Both the position numbers and the translations under genes were made by a program. A DNA stretch of 64,000 nt, from contig JAHBUW010000018.1 in assembly GCA_019637875.1 (NCBI GenBank), positions 1-64,000 on the forward strand, in the 5' to 3' direction. This document shows positions 26,623 through 33,526 of this stretch, piece by piece. The notes under the pieces were generated by a model that searched no databases, was not told the DNA's origin, and was given only the letters and a program-made list of their open reading frames with translations. Numbering within the stretch: the first letter of the stretch is position 1; each line of letters opens with the position of its first letter. Origin of the DNA: Pseudobdellovibrionaceae bacterium (lineage in GTDB: Bacteria; Bdellovibrionota; Bdellovibrionia; Bdellovibrionales; Bdellovibrionaceae).

Positions 26623-26650
26623 TGTCACAATCAGTCTATTCTATTCGTAT
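26623..26650 (+). promoter_or_regulatory. ECF-type promoter of the sigma factor operon (site 1)
   Basis: TGTCACAA, then exactly 15 bp, then CGTAT, ending 18 bp before the sigma-factor ATG. The same element with identical spacing lies at 27765 and 33456. TGTCAC/CGT boxes are typical of ECF sigma promoters, so this is likely autoregulation. The rest of 26440-26622 shows no gene. Confidence 0.7.
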
Positions 26651-26668
26651 TACTTCTCGAGAGGTTGA

Positions 26669-27220
26669 ATGGTCTTTGATGAAAGCTCTAGCGACGAGGT
26701 GCTGATGCAGGCTTATCAGAACGGTGATAACCGCGCTTTTGAGCTGCTTTTTCAGCGACATTCATCGCGCGTGTACGGCTTTCTCTTAAACCAATTGAAA
26801 GATCGGGCGCAGGCAGACGATGTTTTTCAAGGAACGTTCCTCAAGCTGCATAAAGCACGTCGGCATTATGATCCGTCATTCCCCTTTGGACCTTGGCTCT
26901 TTACGGTCTGCAAGAGCGTCCTGGTGGATCATTTTAGGCGGAAGGGACGAAATCGAGAAGATCTTCGCGAAGATCTCATTGCGGCGGCCGTCGACGAAAG
27001 AACCCAGGAGAAGAGTGGACCTGCTGTTTCTCTCGAAGGTCTTCCAGCCAATCAAAGGGTCGCGATCGAACTTAGATTCGGTGATGAGCTTTCATTTGAG
27101 GCAATCGCTAAGAAGCTCGAAACGTCGCCTGCGAATGTTCGCCAACTTGTGAGCCGTGGCATTCATAAACTTAGATCCCTTCGCGCGCATAAGGAGCATG
27201 GTGATGACGACGAAAGATAA
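26669..27220 (+). CDS. ECF-type RNA polymerase sigma factor
   Basis: 183 residues with sigma-2 (AFELLFQRHSSRVYGF, QADDVFQGTFLKLHKAR, residues 19-60; FGPWLFTVCKSVLVDHFRR) and sigma-4 (LPANQRVAIELRFGDELSFE, IAKKLETSPANVRQLVSRG, residues 120-168). No C-terminal Cys-rich domain like that of CorE is present, so metal sensing must lie in a partner. The next gene overlaps its 3' end and encodes a membrane protein that fits an anti-sigma factor. Target promoters are predicted at 26624, 27765 and 33456. Confidence 0.9.
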   Translation: MVFDESSSDEVLMQAYQNGDNRAFELLFQRHSSRVYGFLLNQLKDRAQADDVFQGTFLKLHKARRHYDPSFPFGPWLFTVCKSVLVDHFRRKGRNREDLREDLIAAAVDERTQEKSGPAVSLEGLPANQRVAIELRFGDELSFEAIAKKLETSPANVRQLVSRGIHKLRSLRAHKEHGDDDER

Positions 27221-27755
27221 AAACATCTCAAAGGAATTTGGCGAATTCCTCTCTAGTCCAGAAGTCATACCACCATTGGCTCTTCGCGACTCGATTCTTT
27301 CGACTGTGCAGAAGGATTTGAACCCGTCCGGCACACAGGTGTTCTTAAGAGTTATTGGGGTCCATACTGTTGTAAGCCTTTTCTCCCTCTCGATCTGCTC
27401 GCAATTCGGATTGCAGTCTTTTAAGATTTTCGATGCCATGAATTGGGCGATGTCTTACGTCGGCCATGCGTATTGCATGGCATTTTGCGGGCTTCTTTAT
27501 CTTGGAATAAGTGCGCTTGCTTTGAGCCTTCTTCTCAAGCCGGAAGATGTTCGGGTTTTAAGACAGCATCGCTTCCTTCAGGTGACTCTTCTGTCCGGCG
27601 TTTCGTTGGGAGTTTTCCTATGCCTGGGAGCTCAGATTCTGCTGATACCGGGAGCGCTCTGGATTACGGGCGCGATTATCGGAGGTGTTTCTACGCTGGA
27701 ACTTGGATGGCTTGTGCGCTCCAAGTTCAGACGCCAACTCGTATTTGGCACATAA
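27204..27755 (+). CDS. Membrane protein, candidate anti-sigma factor for the ECF sigma
   Basis: With the ATG at 27204 (AAGGAG seven bases before) the product has 183 residues: a cytoplasmic N-terminal 45 residues (KEFGEFLSSPEVIPPLALRD) and four TM helices. TM2 carries HAYCMAFCG, a His-Cys-Cys cluster that could bind copper or sense redox state. It overlaps the sigma gene by 17 bp. Polytopic anti-sigma factors with short cytoplasmic tails are known (for example the NrsF/DUF1109 type); I see only functional analogy, not clear homology. Confidence 0.65.
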   Translation: MTTKDKNISKEFGEFLSSPEVIPPLALRDSILSTVQKDLNPSGTQVFLRVIGVHTVVSLFSLSICSQFGLQSFKIFDAMNWAMSYVGHAYCMAFCGLLYLGISALALSLLLKPEDVRVLRQHRFLQVTLLSGVSLGVFLCLGAQILLIPGALWITGAIIGGVSTLELGWLVRSKFRRQLVFGT

Positions 27756-27764
27756 GCGCCATCT

Positions 27765-27790
27765 GTCACAAAACTCACTTCGATAGCGTA
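27765..27790 (+). promoter_or_regulatory. ECF-type promoter (site 2) before the exported-protein/HMA/MerT-like operon
   Basis: GTCACAA, 15 bp, CGTA, followed 25 bp later by the ATG at 27816. Same boxes and spacing as sites 1 and 3; 15-bp spacers differ in sequence, so conservation is limited to the boxes. Confidence 0.7.
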
Positions 27791-27815
27791 CTTAGTTAAA
27801 GAAGGAGTCCTTCTC

Positions 27816-28451
27816 ATGCAAAAGAGAATTTTTCTTCCCGTGTTTTTCGCGCTCTTGTTTGCACGGGTGGCTTTGGCTCATCCGGTCGCATACCAAGGGG
27901 CAACGGGAGTCATGACGTGGAATCAGCCTTTTATGTCAGACCACTGGATCACCTACAGCTTCCGACCTGATATGGCCGTCGCCGGCAGATTCATGCGAAT
28001 GGAAATGCCTGAAGGGCGCCTTAACTACTCCGGTGCTCAATTTGATTACCTGGCCTACAGAGACAATGGCGACGATCACCAAGCTAATATTTACGTTTAC
28101 GGAAGCGGTGGAAACGTACATTTTAGTGGATCAAATGCCGGTGGTTACCTCGTCGGTGCCGAAGCGGACGCTGAGAACCGAAAGTATTTTGGACTCATAA
28201 AAGCAGAAACCATGCGCTCAAGCATCGCTCCCGATTTCAATCACGTCGAAGGAAGACTAGGTATCGCACCTTACGAAGCAGAATACACCGAGCTTGCGAC
28301 TTGGTTCATGGTCCAGGGTCAATGGCATCCGAGTCTCGAAAAAAAGTTTGTCGTCACACCGCTTGCGCGGCTTTTCTACAAGAGCTTTCTTTTGGAAACG
28401 GGCGTGAGCCTTGACGGTGATTGGATGATGAACTTCATGTTTCACTTTTAA
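27816..28451 (+). CDS. Exported protein of unknown function, possibly a small outer-membrane barrel
   Basis: 211 residues, signal peptide (MQKRIFLPVFFALLFARVALA), then alternating strands (GVMTWNQPFMSDHWITYSF, NYSGAQFDYLAYRDNGDD, NIYVYGSGGNV) and a C-terminus MMNFMFHF with terminal Phe, as in outer-membrane barrels. Met and His residues are frequent, which would suit copper contact. AAGGAG precedes the ATG. First gene of a unit with the HMA protein and the MerT-like protein, behind ECF promoter site 2. Confidence 0.7.
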   Translation: MQKRIFLPVFFALLFARVALAHPVAYQGATGVMTWNQPFMSDHWITYSFRPDMAVAGRFMRMEMPEGRLNYSGAQFDYLAYRDNGDDHQANIYVYGSGGNVHFSGSNAGGYLVGAEADAENRKYFGLIKAETMRSSIAPDFNHVEGRLGIAPYEAEYTELATWFMVQGQWHPSLEKKFVVTPLARLFYKSFLLETGVSLDGDWMMNFMFHF

Positions 28452-28465
28452 TCAGGAGAATCGAT

Positions 28466-28741
28466 ATGAGAAAAATCCTAATCGCTTCGTTGTTCGTTCT
28501 GCTTCCGGCTATCTCCCAAGCCAAACCCATTGCGGTTCAAGTGAAGGGAATGGTTTGTGCGTTCTGTGCCCAAGGCATCGAAAAAAAGTTTAAAGCGCTA
28601 CCGGAAATTAACAAGGTCATGGTGAGCCTTGAGAGCAAAAAGGTCGAACTCGATACAAAAGAAGGCAAAGACATGAATGATGCGGATATCAACCGAATCG
28701 TAACCGAGTCTGGATATGAAGTCGTAAAGATCGAGCGATAA
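28466..28741 (+). CDS. Periplasmic heavy-metal-associated (HMA) domain protein, MerP-like
   Basis: 91 residues: signal peptide (MRKILIASLFVLLPAISQA) and one HMA domain with the metal loop GMVCAFCAQGIEKKF, which binds Cu+ or Hg2+ with two Cys, and the later parts VMVSLESKKVELDTK and ESGYEV typical of the beta-alpha-beta-beta-alpha-beta fold. As a periplasmic protein it would hand metal to a membrane partner; the MerT-like gene 2 bp downstream is the obvious one. AGGAGA precedes the chosen ATG. Confidence 0.88.
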   Translation: MRKILIASLFVLLPAISQAKPIAVQVKGMVCAFCAQGIEKKFKALPEINKVMVSLESKKVELDTKEGKDMNDADINRIVTESGYEVVKIER

Positions 28742-28743
28742 CC

Positions 28744-29109
28744 ATGAATCGATTCGCAAGTTTTCTCACGCTCTTTAGTTCCCTGGGCACACTGATCTGC
28801 TGCGCTCTTCCAGCACTCTTAGTGAGTCTTGGATTGGGTGCTGTCTTGGCGGGCCTTGTGAGCAGCGTTCCCGGACTCATCTGGGTCTCAGAGCATAAAA
28901 CTGGAGTTTTCCTTTTTGCAGGCGCAATGCTCTTTGGAAATGGCGTCTGGCTCTGGATTAACCGCAATGCTCCTTGTCCCATCGACCCAGAGCTTCGTAA
29001 GGCTTGTGTCAGCGGTCGCAAGGCGAGCAAAATCATCTACGCTCTCAGTGTCGCGGTCTTTGCGACTGGCGCTTTCTTTGCGTACGTTGCGCCAGCCCTT
29101 CTAGTTTAG
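28744..29109 (+). CDS. MerT-like small metal-transport membrane protein
   Basis: 121 residues with three to four TM helices. TM1 ends in TLICCALPALLVSLGLG, the vicinal Cys pair seen in MerT/MerC-type proteins, and a loop holds NAPCPIDPELRKACVSG with two more Cys. MerT proteins take metal from periplasmic MerP into the cytoplasm. Here, with no mercuric reductase and with copper genes all around, copper is the more likely cargo; this is inference. Converges on the minus-strand operon ending at 29124. Confidence 0.75.
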   Translation: MNRFASFLTLFSSLGTLICCALPALLVSLGLGAVLAGLVSSVPGLIWVSEHKTGVFLFAGAMLFGNGVWLWINRNAPCPIDPELRKACVSGRKASKIIYALSVAVFATGAFFAYVAPALLV

Positions 29110-29123
29110 GCTCAATCCTTGAG

Positions 29124-29477
29124 TCAGTGCTCGTGTGAGCCTGAATCGTCTTCAACTTCGCAGTCAACGGGCTCGTCTTTCATGCCCGAAATATAGTGAG
29201 TCAGCCGAGCATTCATGAGATGGCTTCCATGCTGCATGAATTCAAGCCTCGTTGCGTTCGGCCCATCACCTGATTTGACCGTGACCATCATTCCCTTTTT
29301 GGAACGATGAAGAAATCCAACTGATTGAATATAACCTGTTCCTGAAAGCGAATCCTCGGCGATCTCGTAGCGAATCGTACTGTACTCACGAGCTTTCACT
29401 TCGAGTTCAATGATTGTCTTCGGTACAGTCGGTGCGAGGCCCGTGCAAAGAAGTGTTGCCGCCATGATATCGATCAT
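29124..29477 (-). CDS. Small exported protein of the copper operon, unknown
   Basis: 117 residues; a short hydrophobic N-terminus (MIDIMAATLLCTGLAPTVP) suggests export. The body is beta-like with many Met and His residues (FMQHGSHLMNARLTHYISGM) and an acidic His tail (DCEVEDDSGSHEH) that could bind metal. GGGGGG precedes the ATG. It is the last gene of the P1B-ATPase operon. No family is recognised. Confidence 0.6.
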   Translation of the reverse strand: MIDIMAATLLCTGLAPTVPKTIIELEVKAREYSTIRYEIAEDSLSGTGYIQSVGFLHRSKKGMMVTVKSGDGPNATRLEFMQHGSHLMNARLTHYISGMKDEPVDCEVEDDSGSHEH

Positions 29478-29507
29478 AATCCCCCCTAGTCTGCGTCAAA
29501 GTTAGTT

Positions 29508-29831
29508 CTACCGTTTTTCAATCCACATAATCGTCAATCCTCCGTTTACGTCGTCCGCTGAGAACAATACACGATCTCCAGCTTTGAATTGCGTCAGCAT
29601 CGCTGGTTCTGCCACGTAGAACGGCATCGTCATTCCGGGCATGTTGAGGTTTGGAATCTCCTCGTGCTTAAGGGTGATTTGCTGACTTGAAACGTCGACT
29701 CGTCTGACAACTCCCTTCACCTTTGGGAGCGCCTGTTCCGCATTCGCATAGGTGTCGGCAGAATTTAAATCTTGAGCTAGTGATACATGGGGTGCGAGTC
29801 CGATCAGTGCGCACAAAATGTATGATTTCAT
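29508..29831 (-). CDS. CusF-like periplasmic copper-binding protein
   Basis: 107 residues with a signal peptide (MKSYILCALIGLAPHVSLA). The small OB-like domain carries ITLKHEEIPNLNMPGMTMPF, matching the CusF copper site: His, then two Met in MTM; the Trp that caps copper in E. coli CusF is replaced by Met. CusF binds Cu+/Ag+ in the periplasm and passes it to a pump. Third gene behind the copper ATPase; AAGGAG precedes the ATG. Confidence 0.85.
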   Translation of the reverse strand: MKSYILCALIGLAPHVSLAQDLNSADTYANAEQALPKVKGVVRRVDVSSQQITLKHEEIPNLNMPGMTMPFYVAEPAMLTQFKAGDRVLFSADDVNGGLTIMWIEKR

Positions 29832-29867
29832 TTTCTTTGCTCCTTCTTTAGTTCGTTCTCTCTGTTT

Positions 29868-30350
29868 CTATTGGTCCAATCTCTTCAAAATTTGATTTAA
29901 CTGATCCACTTCGCTACGTTGGCTCCTGATAATCCCCTCACAGAGAGTTTTAAGTTCTGCATCCTGAAGCTTCGCCTTCTCGCACATCAGGATTGCGCCG
30001 GAATGGTGCGGGATCATCGAGCGAGCAAACTGCCGATCGCCGATAAGCGTCTGTTCACGCATAAAGTAGAAAAGAGCCAAAAACAAAACCAGCGACCCCG
30101 CATAAACAACGAGATTCAATCTTCGATTCTGATACATCATTCTCATCGTCAGCGGCATGAGAAAAACCATTGGGGCAACCATCATGCCAGCCATGTAAGC
30201 GGTGTTCAGGTTGTGGATGACCTCATCCATTGACCACACCATGGTGAACATGACTGCGTACATGATGGGGAAATGCAGCAATGACATTATCAAGAGCTGT
30301 GAGTAAGCCTTTGACTCGGATTCTTGATGGCTGTGTTTGTCATGTTTCAT
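29868..30350 (-). CDS. DUF305-domain membrane protein
   Basis: 160 residues: His-rich N-terminus (MKHDKHSHQESES), three TM helices rich in Met (MMVAPMVFLMPLTMRMMY), then the DUF305 core DRQFARSMIPHHSGAILMC with the conserved His pair, and a helical end. DUF305 proteins are common in copper-resistance loci and their His/Met content suggests metal binding, but no reaction is established. Second gene of the ATPase operon. Confidence 0.82.
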   Translation of the reverse strand: MKHDKHSHQESESKAYSQLLIMSLLHFPIMYAVMFTMVWSMDEVIHNLNTAYMAGMMVAPMVFLMPLTMRMMYQNRRLNLVVYAGSLVLFLALFYFMREQTLIGDRQFARSMIPHHSGAILMCEKAKLQDAELKTLCEGIIRSQRSEVDQLNQILKRLDQ

Positions 30351-30392
30351 TGGGAATCCTTCTTTCTTCTAATCAGTTTATTTCTGTTTCCA

Positions 30393-32792
30393 TCAATCGA
30401 GGCTCGCACGTCTAAGCCTCAGGGCGTTCCCGATCACCGAAACCGAACTGAGACTCATCGCAAGGCTTGCGAACATGGGGCTTAAGAGAATTCCGAAAGA
30501 CGGATAGAGTAGGCCCGCCGCTAAGGGAACGCCAAGGACGTTGTAAATGAAAGCAAAGAACAAATTCTGACGGATGTTCTTCATCGTTTCTTGGCTTAAG
30601 CGGTGAGCCCGAACAATGCCGAGAAGGTCTCCTTTGACAAGAGTGACACTTGCAGACTCCATTGCGACATCCGTTCCGGTCCCCATGGCGATTCCGACAT
30701 TGGCTTGCGCCAAGGCTGGCGCATCGTTGATGCCGTCACCGGCCATCGCGACGCGCTTTCCCTCGGCTTGTAGCTTACTTACGACGGCATTTTTCTGCTC
30801 GGGCAGCACCTCAGCTTCAAAGCTGTCGATACCAATCTCTTTCGCGACGGCCTCAGCCGTGTACCGGCTATCACCAGTGAGCATAATGACTTCAATCTTC
30901 TTGGAATGAAAATAGGAGATTGCTTGTTTGGTGGTCTCCTTGATCGGGTCTTTCACCGCAATTACACCCGCTGGCTTCTGATCGATCGCGATGAGCATGG
31001 CTCCGTGGCCGGTTTTCTGAAGATCTTCAGCAGCGCGCACGAGCTCTTGCGCTTCGATTTTGAATTCGGACATCAAACGCTTGTTGCCGATCAATATTTC
31101 CCGACGTCCGACATTCCCCTTTAGCCCACGACCCGTCAGCGACTCGAAGTCTCTTGCATCTCGAAGTGCCAATCCACGCTCTTTAGCACCTGATACGATT
31201 GCCTCTGCGAGAGGATGCTCGCTCACTTTTTCGAGCGAGGCTGCAAGCAAAAGGACTTCGTCATCGCTATACCCAGGCAATGCCTTCACGACTGCTAACT
31301 TCGGTTTTCCGACCGTGAGCGTTCCCGTTTTATCAACGATCAAAGTCGTGATCTTCTCCATGGCCTCAAGTGCTTCAGCGTTCTTAATGAGAACGCCGTG
31401 AGTTGCACCTTTGCCAGTGCCGACCATGATCGACATTGGCGTCGCAAGCCCCAAAGCGCACGGGCACGCGATGATAAGAACGGCAACTGAATTCAAGATG
31501 GCGTAAGTCATCGCAGGCTCAGGACCAGCGAAAAGCCAGACAAGAGCAGTCAAGATTGCGATGGCGACGACAGCAGGAACAAAGTAGGCCGCAACTAGGT
31601 CTGCTAGCTTTTGGATGGGCGCTCGGCTTCTTTGGGCCTGAGAAACCATCTTTACAATCTGTGAAAGAAGCGTGTCAGCGCCAACTCTCGTCGCTTCCAT
31701 AACGAACGTGCCCGAACCATTGACAGTTGCACCGGTGACCGATTGACCTTCGGTTTTCTCAACTGGAATTGGTTCTCCTGTGATCATGGATTCATCGACA
31801 GAGCTTTTCCCGTCAACAACGCGTCCATCTACGGGGACCTTCTCTCCAGGCCGAACACGAAGGCGATCTCCAACGTGAACATGTTCGAGCGGAATGTCTT
31901 CTTCCGTTCCGTCCGATTTTACCTTCCGAGCGGTTTTCGGGGCTAAGCCCAGAAGCGCTCGAATGGCGTTCCCGGTTTGATTGCGAGCGCGAAGCTCAAG
32001 AACTTGTCCTACGAGAACAAGCGTCGTGATGACAGCCGCTGCCTCATAATAAAGTGGGATCATCCCGCCGTGGACTCTCACGCTCTCAGGAAAAAGTCCC
32101 GGAAAAAAAGTAGCAAACACGCTATAGACGTACGCAACACCCGTTCCGATCGCGATCAGCGTAAACATGTTGAGATTGCGCGTTTTGACCGAAGCCCAGC
32201 CGCGCTCGAAAAACGGAAGTCCACCCCAAAGGACAACGGGTGTTGCAAGTATCAACTGGATACCCGCGTAGAGCCATTGAGGGATCGCGTGCTGCACAGG
32301 TTGACCAGGGATGAGGTCCGACATTGCCAGCAGAAAAAGCGGAATCGAAAGAGCCGCACTTATCTTTAGACGCTTCGTGAAGTCGATGAGTTCCGGATTC
32401 TCCGCGTCTTCAAGACTCACTTCTTCTGGCTCAAGCGCCATCCCGCAGATAGGACAATTGCCCGGACCTTTTTGCCGAACTTCAGGGTGCATAGGGCAAG
32501 TGTAGATCTTTTCCTTGTCTGCGGCTGAAACCGGAGCCGGATCTTCTTTTTTTAGAAACTTGAGTGGCTCGGCTTCGAACTTGGTTTTGCACTTCGGATT
32601 GCAAAAGAAATAGGTTTCGTCTTCGAAGGTCGAGCTTCCGCCTTTGGCATTTTTTGGATCGATCATCATTCCACATACCGGGTCCTTGACCAGAGATGGT
32701 GAGACTTCCGCCGACTTCTTTATTGAACAGCAGGAATGTTCTTGGCCGTGGTCATGGTGCTGACCGTGGTTTTGGTTGTGGTCGTGTTTCAT
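30393..32792 (-). CDS. copA: Copper-exporting P1B-type ATPase with N-terminal YHS and heavy-metal-binding domains
   Basis: 799 residues. Order: His-rich start ([17 protein letters not shown]), YHS-like domain ([11 protein letters not shown] ... YFFCNPKCK, about 34-80), heavy-metal-binding domain (YTCPMHPEV ... CPICGMAL, about 95-122), TM helices, CPC in [11 protein letters not shown], phosphorylation DKTGTLT, and hinge [13 protein letters not shown]. The CPC motif places it with Cu+/Ag+ exporters. The classical N-terminal CxxC HMA domain is replaced by YHS/HMBD. The ATG at 32792 follows GGAGGA. It leads an operon with DUF305, CusF-like and small exported genes, behind a CueR-type dyad. Confidence 0.93.
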   Translation of the reverse strand: MKHDHNQNHGQHHDHGQEHSCCSIKKSAEVSPSLVKDPVCGMMIDPKNAKGGSSTFEDETYFFCNPKCKTKFEAEPLKFLKKEDPAPVSAADKEKIYTCPMHPEVRQKGPGNCPICGMALEPEEVSLEDAENPELIDFTKRLKISAALSIPLFLLAMSDLIPGQPVQHAIPQWLYAGIQLILATPVVLWGGLPFFERGWASVKTRNLNMFTLIAIGTGVAYVYSVFATFFPGLFPESVRVHGGMIPLYYEAAAVITTLVLVGQVLELRARNQTGNAIRALLGLAPKTARKVKSDGTEEDIPLEHVHVGDRLRVRPGEKVPVDGRVVDGKSSVDESMITGEPIPVEKTEGQSVTGATVNGSGTFVMEATRVGADTLLSQIVKMVSQAQRSRAPIQKLADLVAAYFVPAVVAIAILTALVWLFAGPEPAMTYAILNSVAVLIIACPCALGLATPMSIMVGTGKGATHGVLIKNAEALEAMEKITTLIVDKTGTLTVGKPKLAVVKALPGYSDDEVLLLAASLEKVSEHPLAEAIVSGAKERGLALRDARDFESLTGRGLKGNVGRREILIGNKRLMSEFKIEAQELVRAAEDLQKTGHGAMLIAIDQKPAGVIAVKDPIKETTKQAISYFHSKKIEVIMLTGDSRYTAEAVAKEIGIDSFEAEVLPEQKNAVVSKLQAEGKRVAMAGDGINDAPALAQANVGIAMGTGTDVAMESASVTLVKGDLLGIVRAHRLSQETMKNIRQNLFFAFIYNVLGVPLAAGLLYPSFGILLSPMFASLAMSLSSVSVIGNALRLRRASLD

Positions 32793-32871
32793 ATGATCCT
32801 CCGATCGTGTTTCGCCATCGGTGAGCCTTGGGAACGAATTCAAGCTTCACAGGCGGAACAGATCCAGGATC

Positions 32872-32896
32872 GACCTTCCAAGCGTTGGAAGGTCAA
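32872..32896 (-). promoter_or_regulatory. CueR-type operator/promoter of the copper ATPase operon
   Basis: GACCTTCCAA-GCG-TTGGAAGGTC is a perfect 10-bp dyad preceded on the minus strand by TTGACC as -35 box. CCTTCC...GGAAGG dyads between -35 and -10 are the hallmark of CueR promoters. The start of the ATPase gene lies 80 bp further on. Confidence 0.8.
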
Positions 32897-32986
32897 CCCC
32901 CTAAAACAGCTTTTTTCTACCACGAAGCTTGTTTTTAGGGGTTTTGCGCTGCAACAAGAGGCGAGTGCGTCGTAAATGCCACTCAC

Positions 32987-33017
32987 TTGACCTTCCAATA
33001 GTTGGAAGGCGTAGAGT
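32987..33017 (+). promoter_or_regulatory. CueR-type promoter of cueR
   Basis: -35 TTGACC at 32987, -10 TAGAGT at 33012, spacer 19 bp, with the dyad CCTTCCAA-TAG-TTGGAAGG inside the spacer. The long spacer is what MerR-family activators correct by twisting DNA. Suggests autoregulation. Confidence 0.82.
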
Positions 33018-33048
33018 GTCGGTACAGAGCAGTCCCGGAGGAGATCCT

Positions 33049-33441
33049 ATGAATATTGGAGAAGCGGCAAAAGCGTCAGGGATCAATGCCAAGCTTATAC
33101 GCCATTACGAATCGATAGGAATTATCCCAAAGGCTGGTCGAAGCGACGCCGGGTACCGAGTGTACTCAGACACGGATGTTCACATTTTGTCGTTTGTCAG
33201 AAGAGCCCGAAGCCTGGGTTTTTCGATGAAAGAAATCAAAAAGCTTGTCGGTCTTTGGCGGAATCGCTCGCGGGCCAGTAGCGCGGTCAAAGCCCTCGCC
33301 CAAGCGCACGTCAAAGCACTTGAAACGAAAATCAAGGAGCTTGAATCGATGCGAGACACCTTGCGCCATTTAGCAAGGAATTGTCACGGCGATAGTCGGC
33401 CGGACTGCCCCATTTTAAAGGACTTGGCAGGAGCGGAATAA
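33049..33441 (+). CDS. cueR: CueR-like MerR-family copper-responsive activator
   Basis: 130 residues: winged HTH (MNIGEAAKASGINAKLIRHY, AGYRVYSDTDVHIL), dimerisation helix and the C-terminal metal loop CHGDSRPDCPI, which has the C-x7-C spacing of CueR and so predicts Cu+/Ag+ sensing. It would activate the ATPase operon and its own promoter, both of which carry matching dyads. GGAGGAG-like site before the ATG. A separate ECF-type promoter follows it, before the oxidase gene. Confidence 0.92.
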   Translation: MNIGEAAKASGINAKLIRHYESIGIIPKAGRSDAGYRVYSDTDVHILSFVRRARSLGFSMKEIKKLVGLWRNRSRASSAVKALAQAHVKALETKIKELESMRDTLRHLARNCHGDSRPDCPILKDLAGAE

Positions 33442-33455
33442 TGTTGATGGGTCCT

Positions 33456-33481
33456 GTCACAAAATCTTGGCGACGAGCGTA
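33456..33481 (+). promoter_or_regulatory. ECF-type promoter (site 3) before the multicopper oxidase
   Basis: GTCACAA, 15 bp, CGTA, 45 bp before the oxidase ATG. Identical boxes and spacing to sites 1 and 2, placing the oxidase under the island's own sigma factor. Confidence 0.7.
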
Positions 33482-33526
33482 TCCTTCCATAGCAACTGCG
33501 ATCAGCAGATCGACACGGGAGACTTC

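Noticed and set aside
26491-26679. A 62-codon frame before the sigma factor
   Set aside because: It spans the predicted ECF promoter and has no ribosome site or recognisable product.
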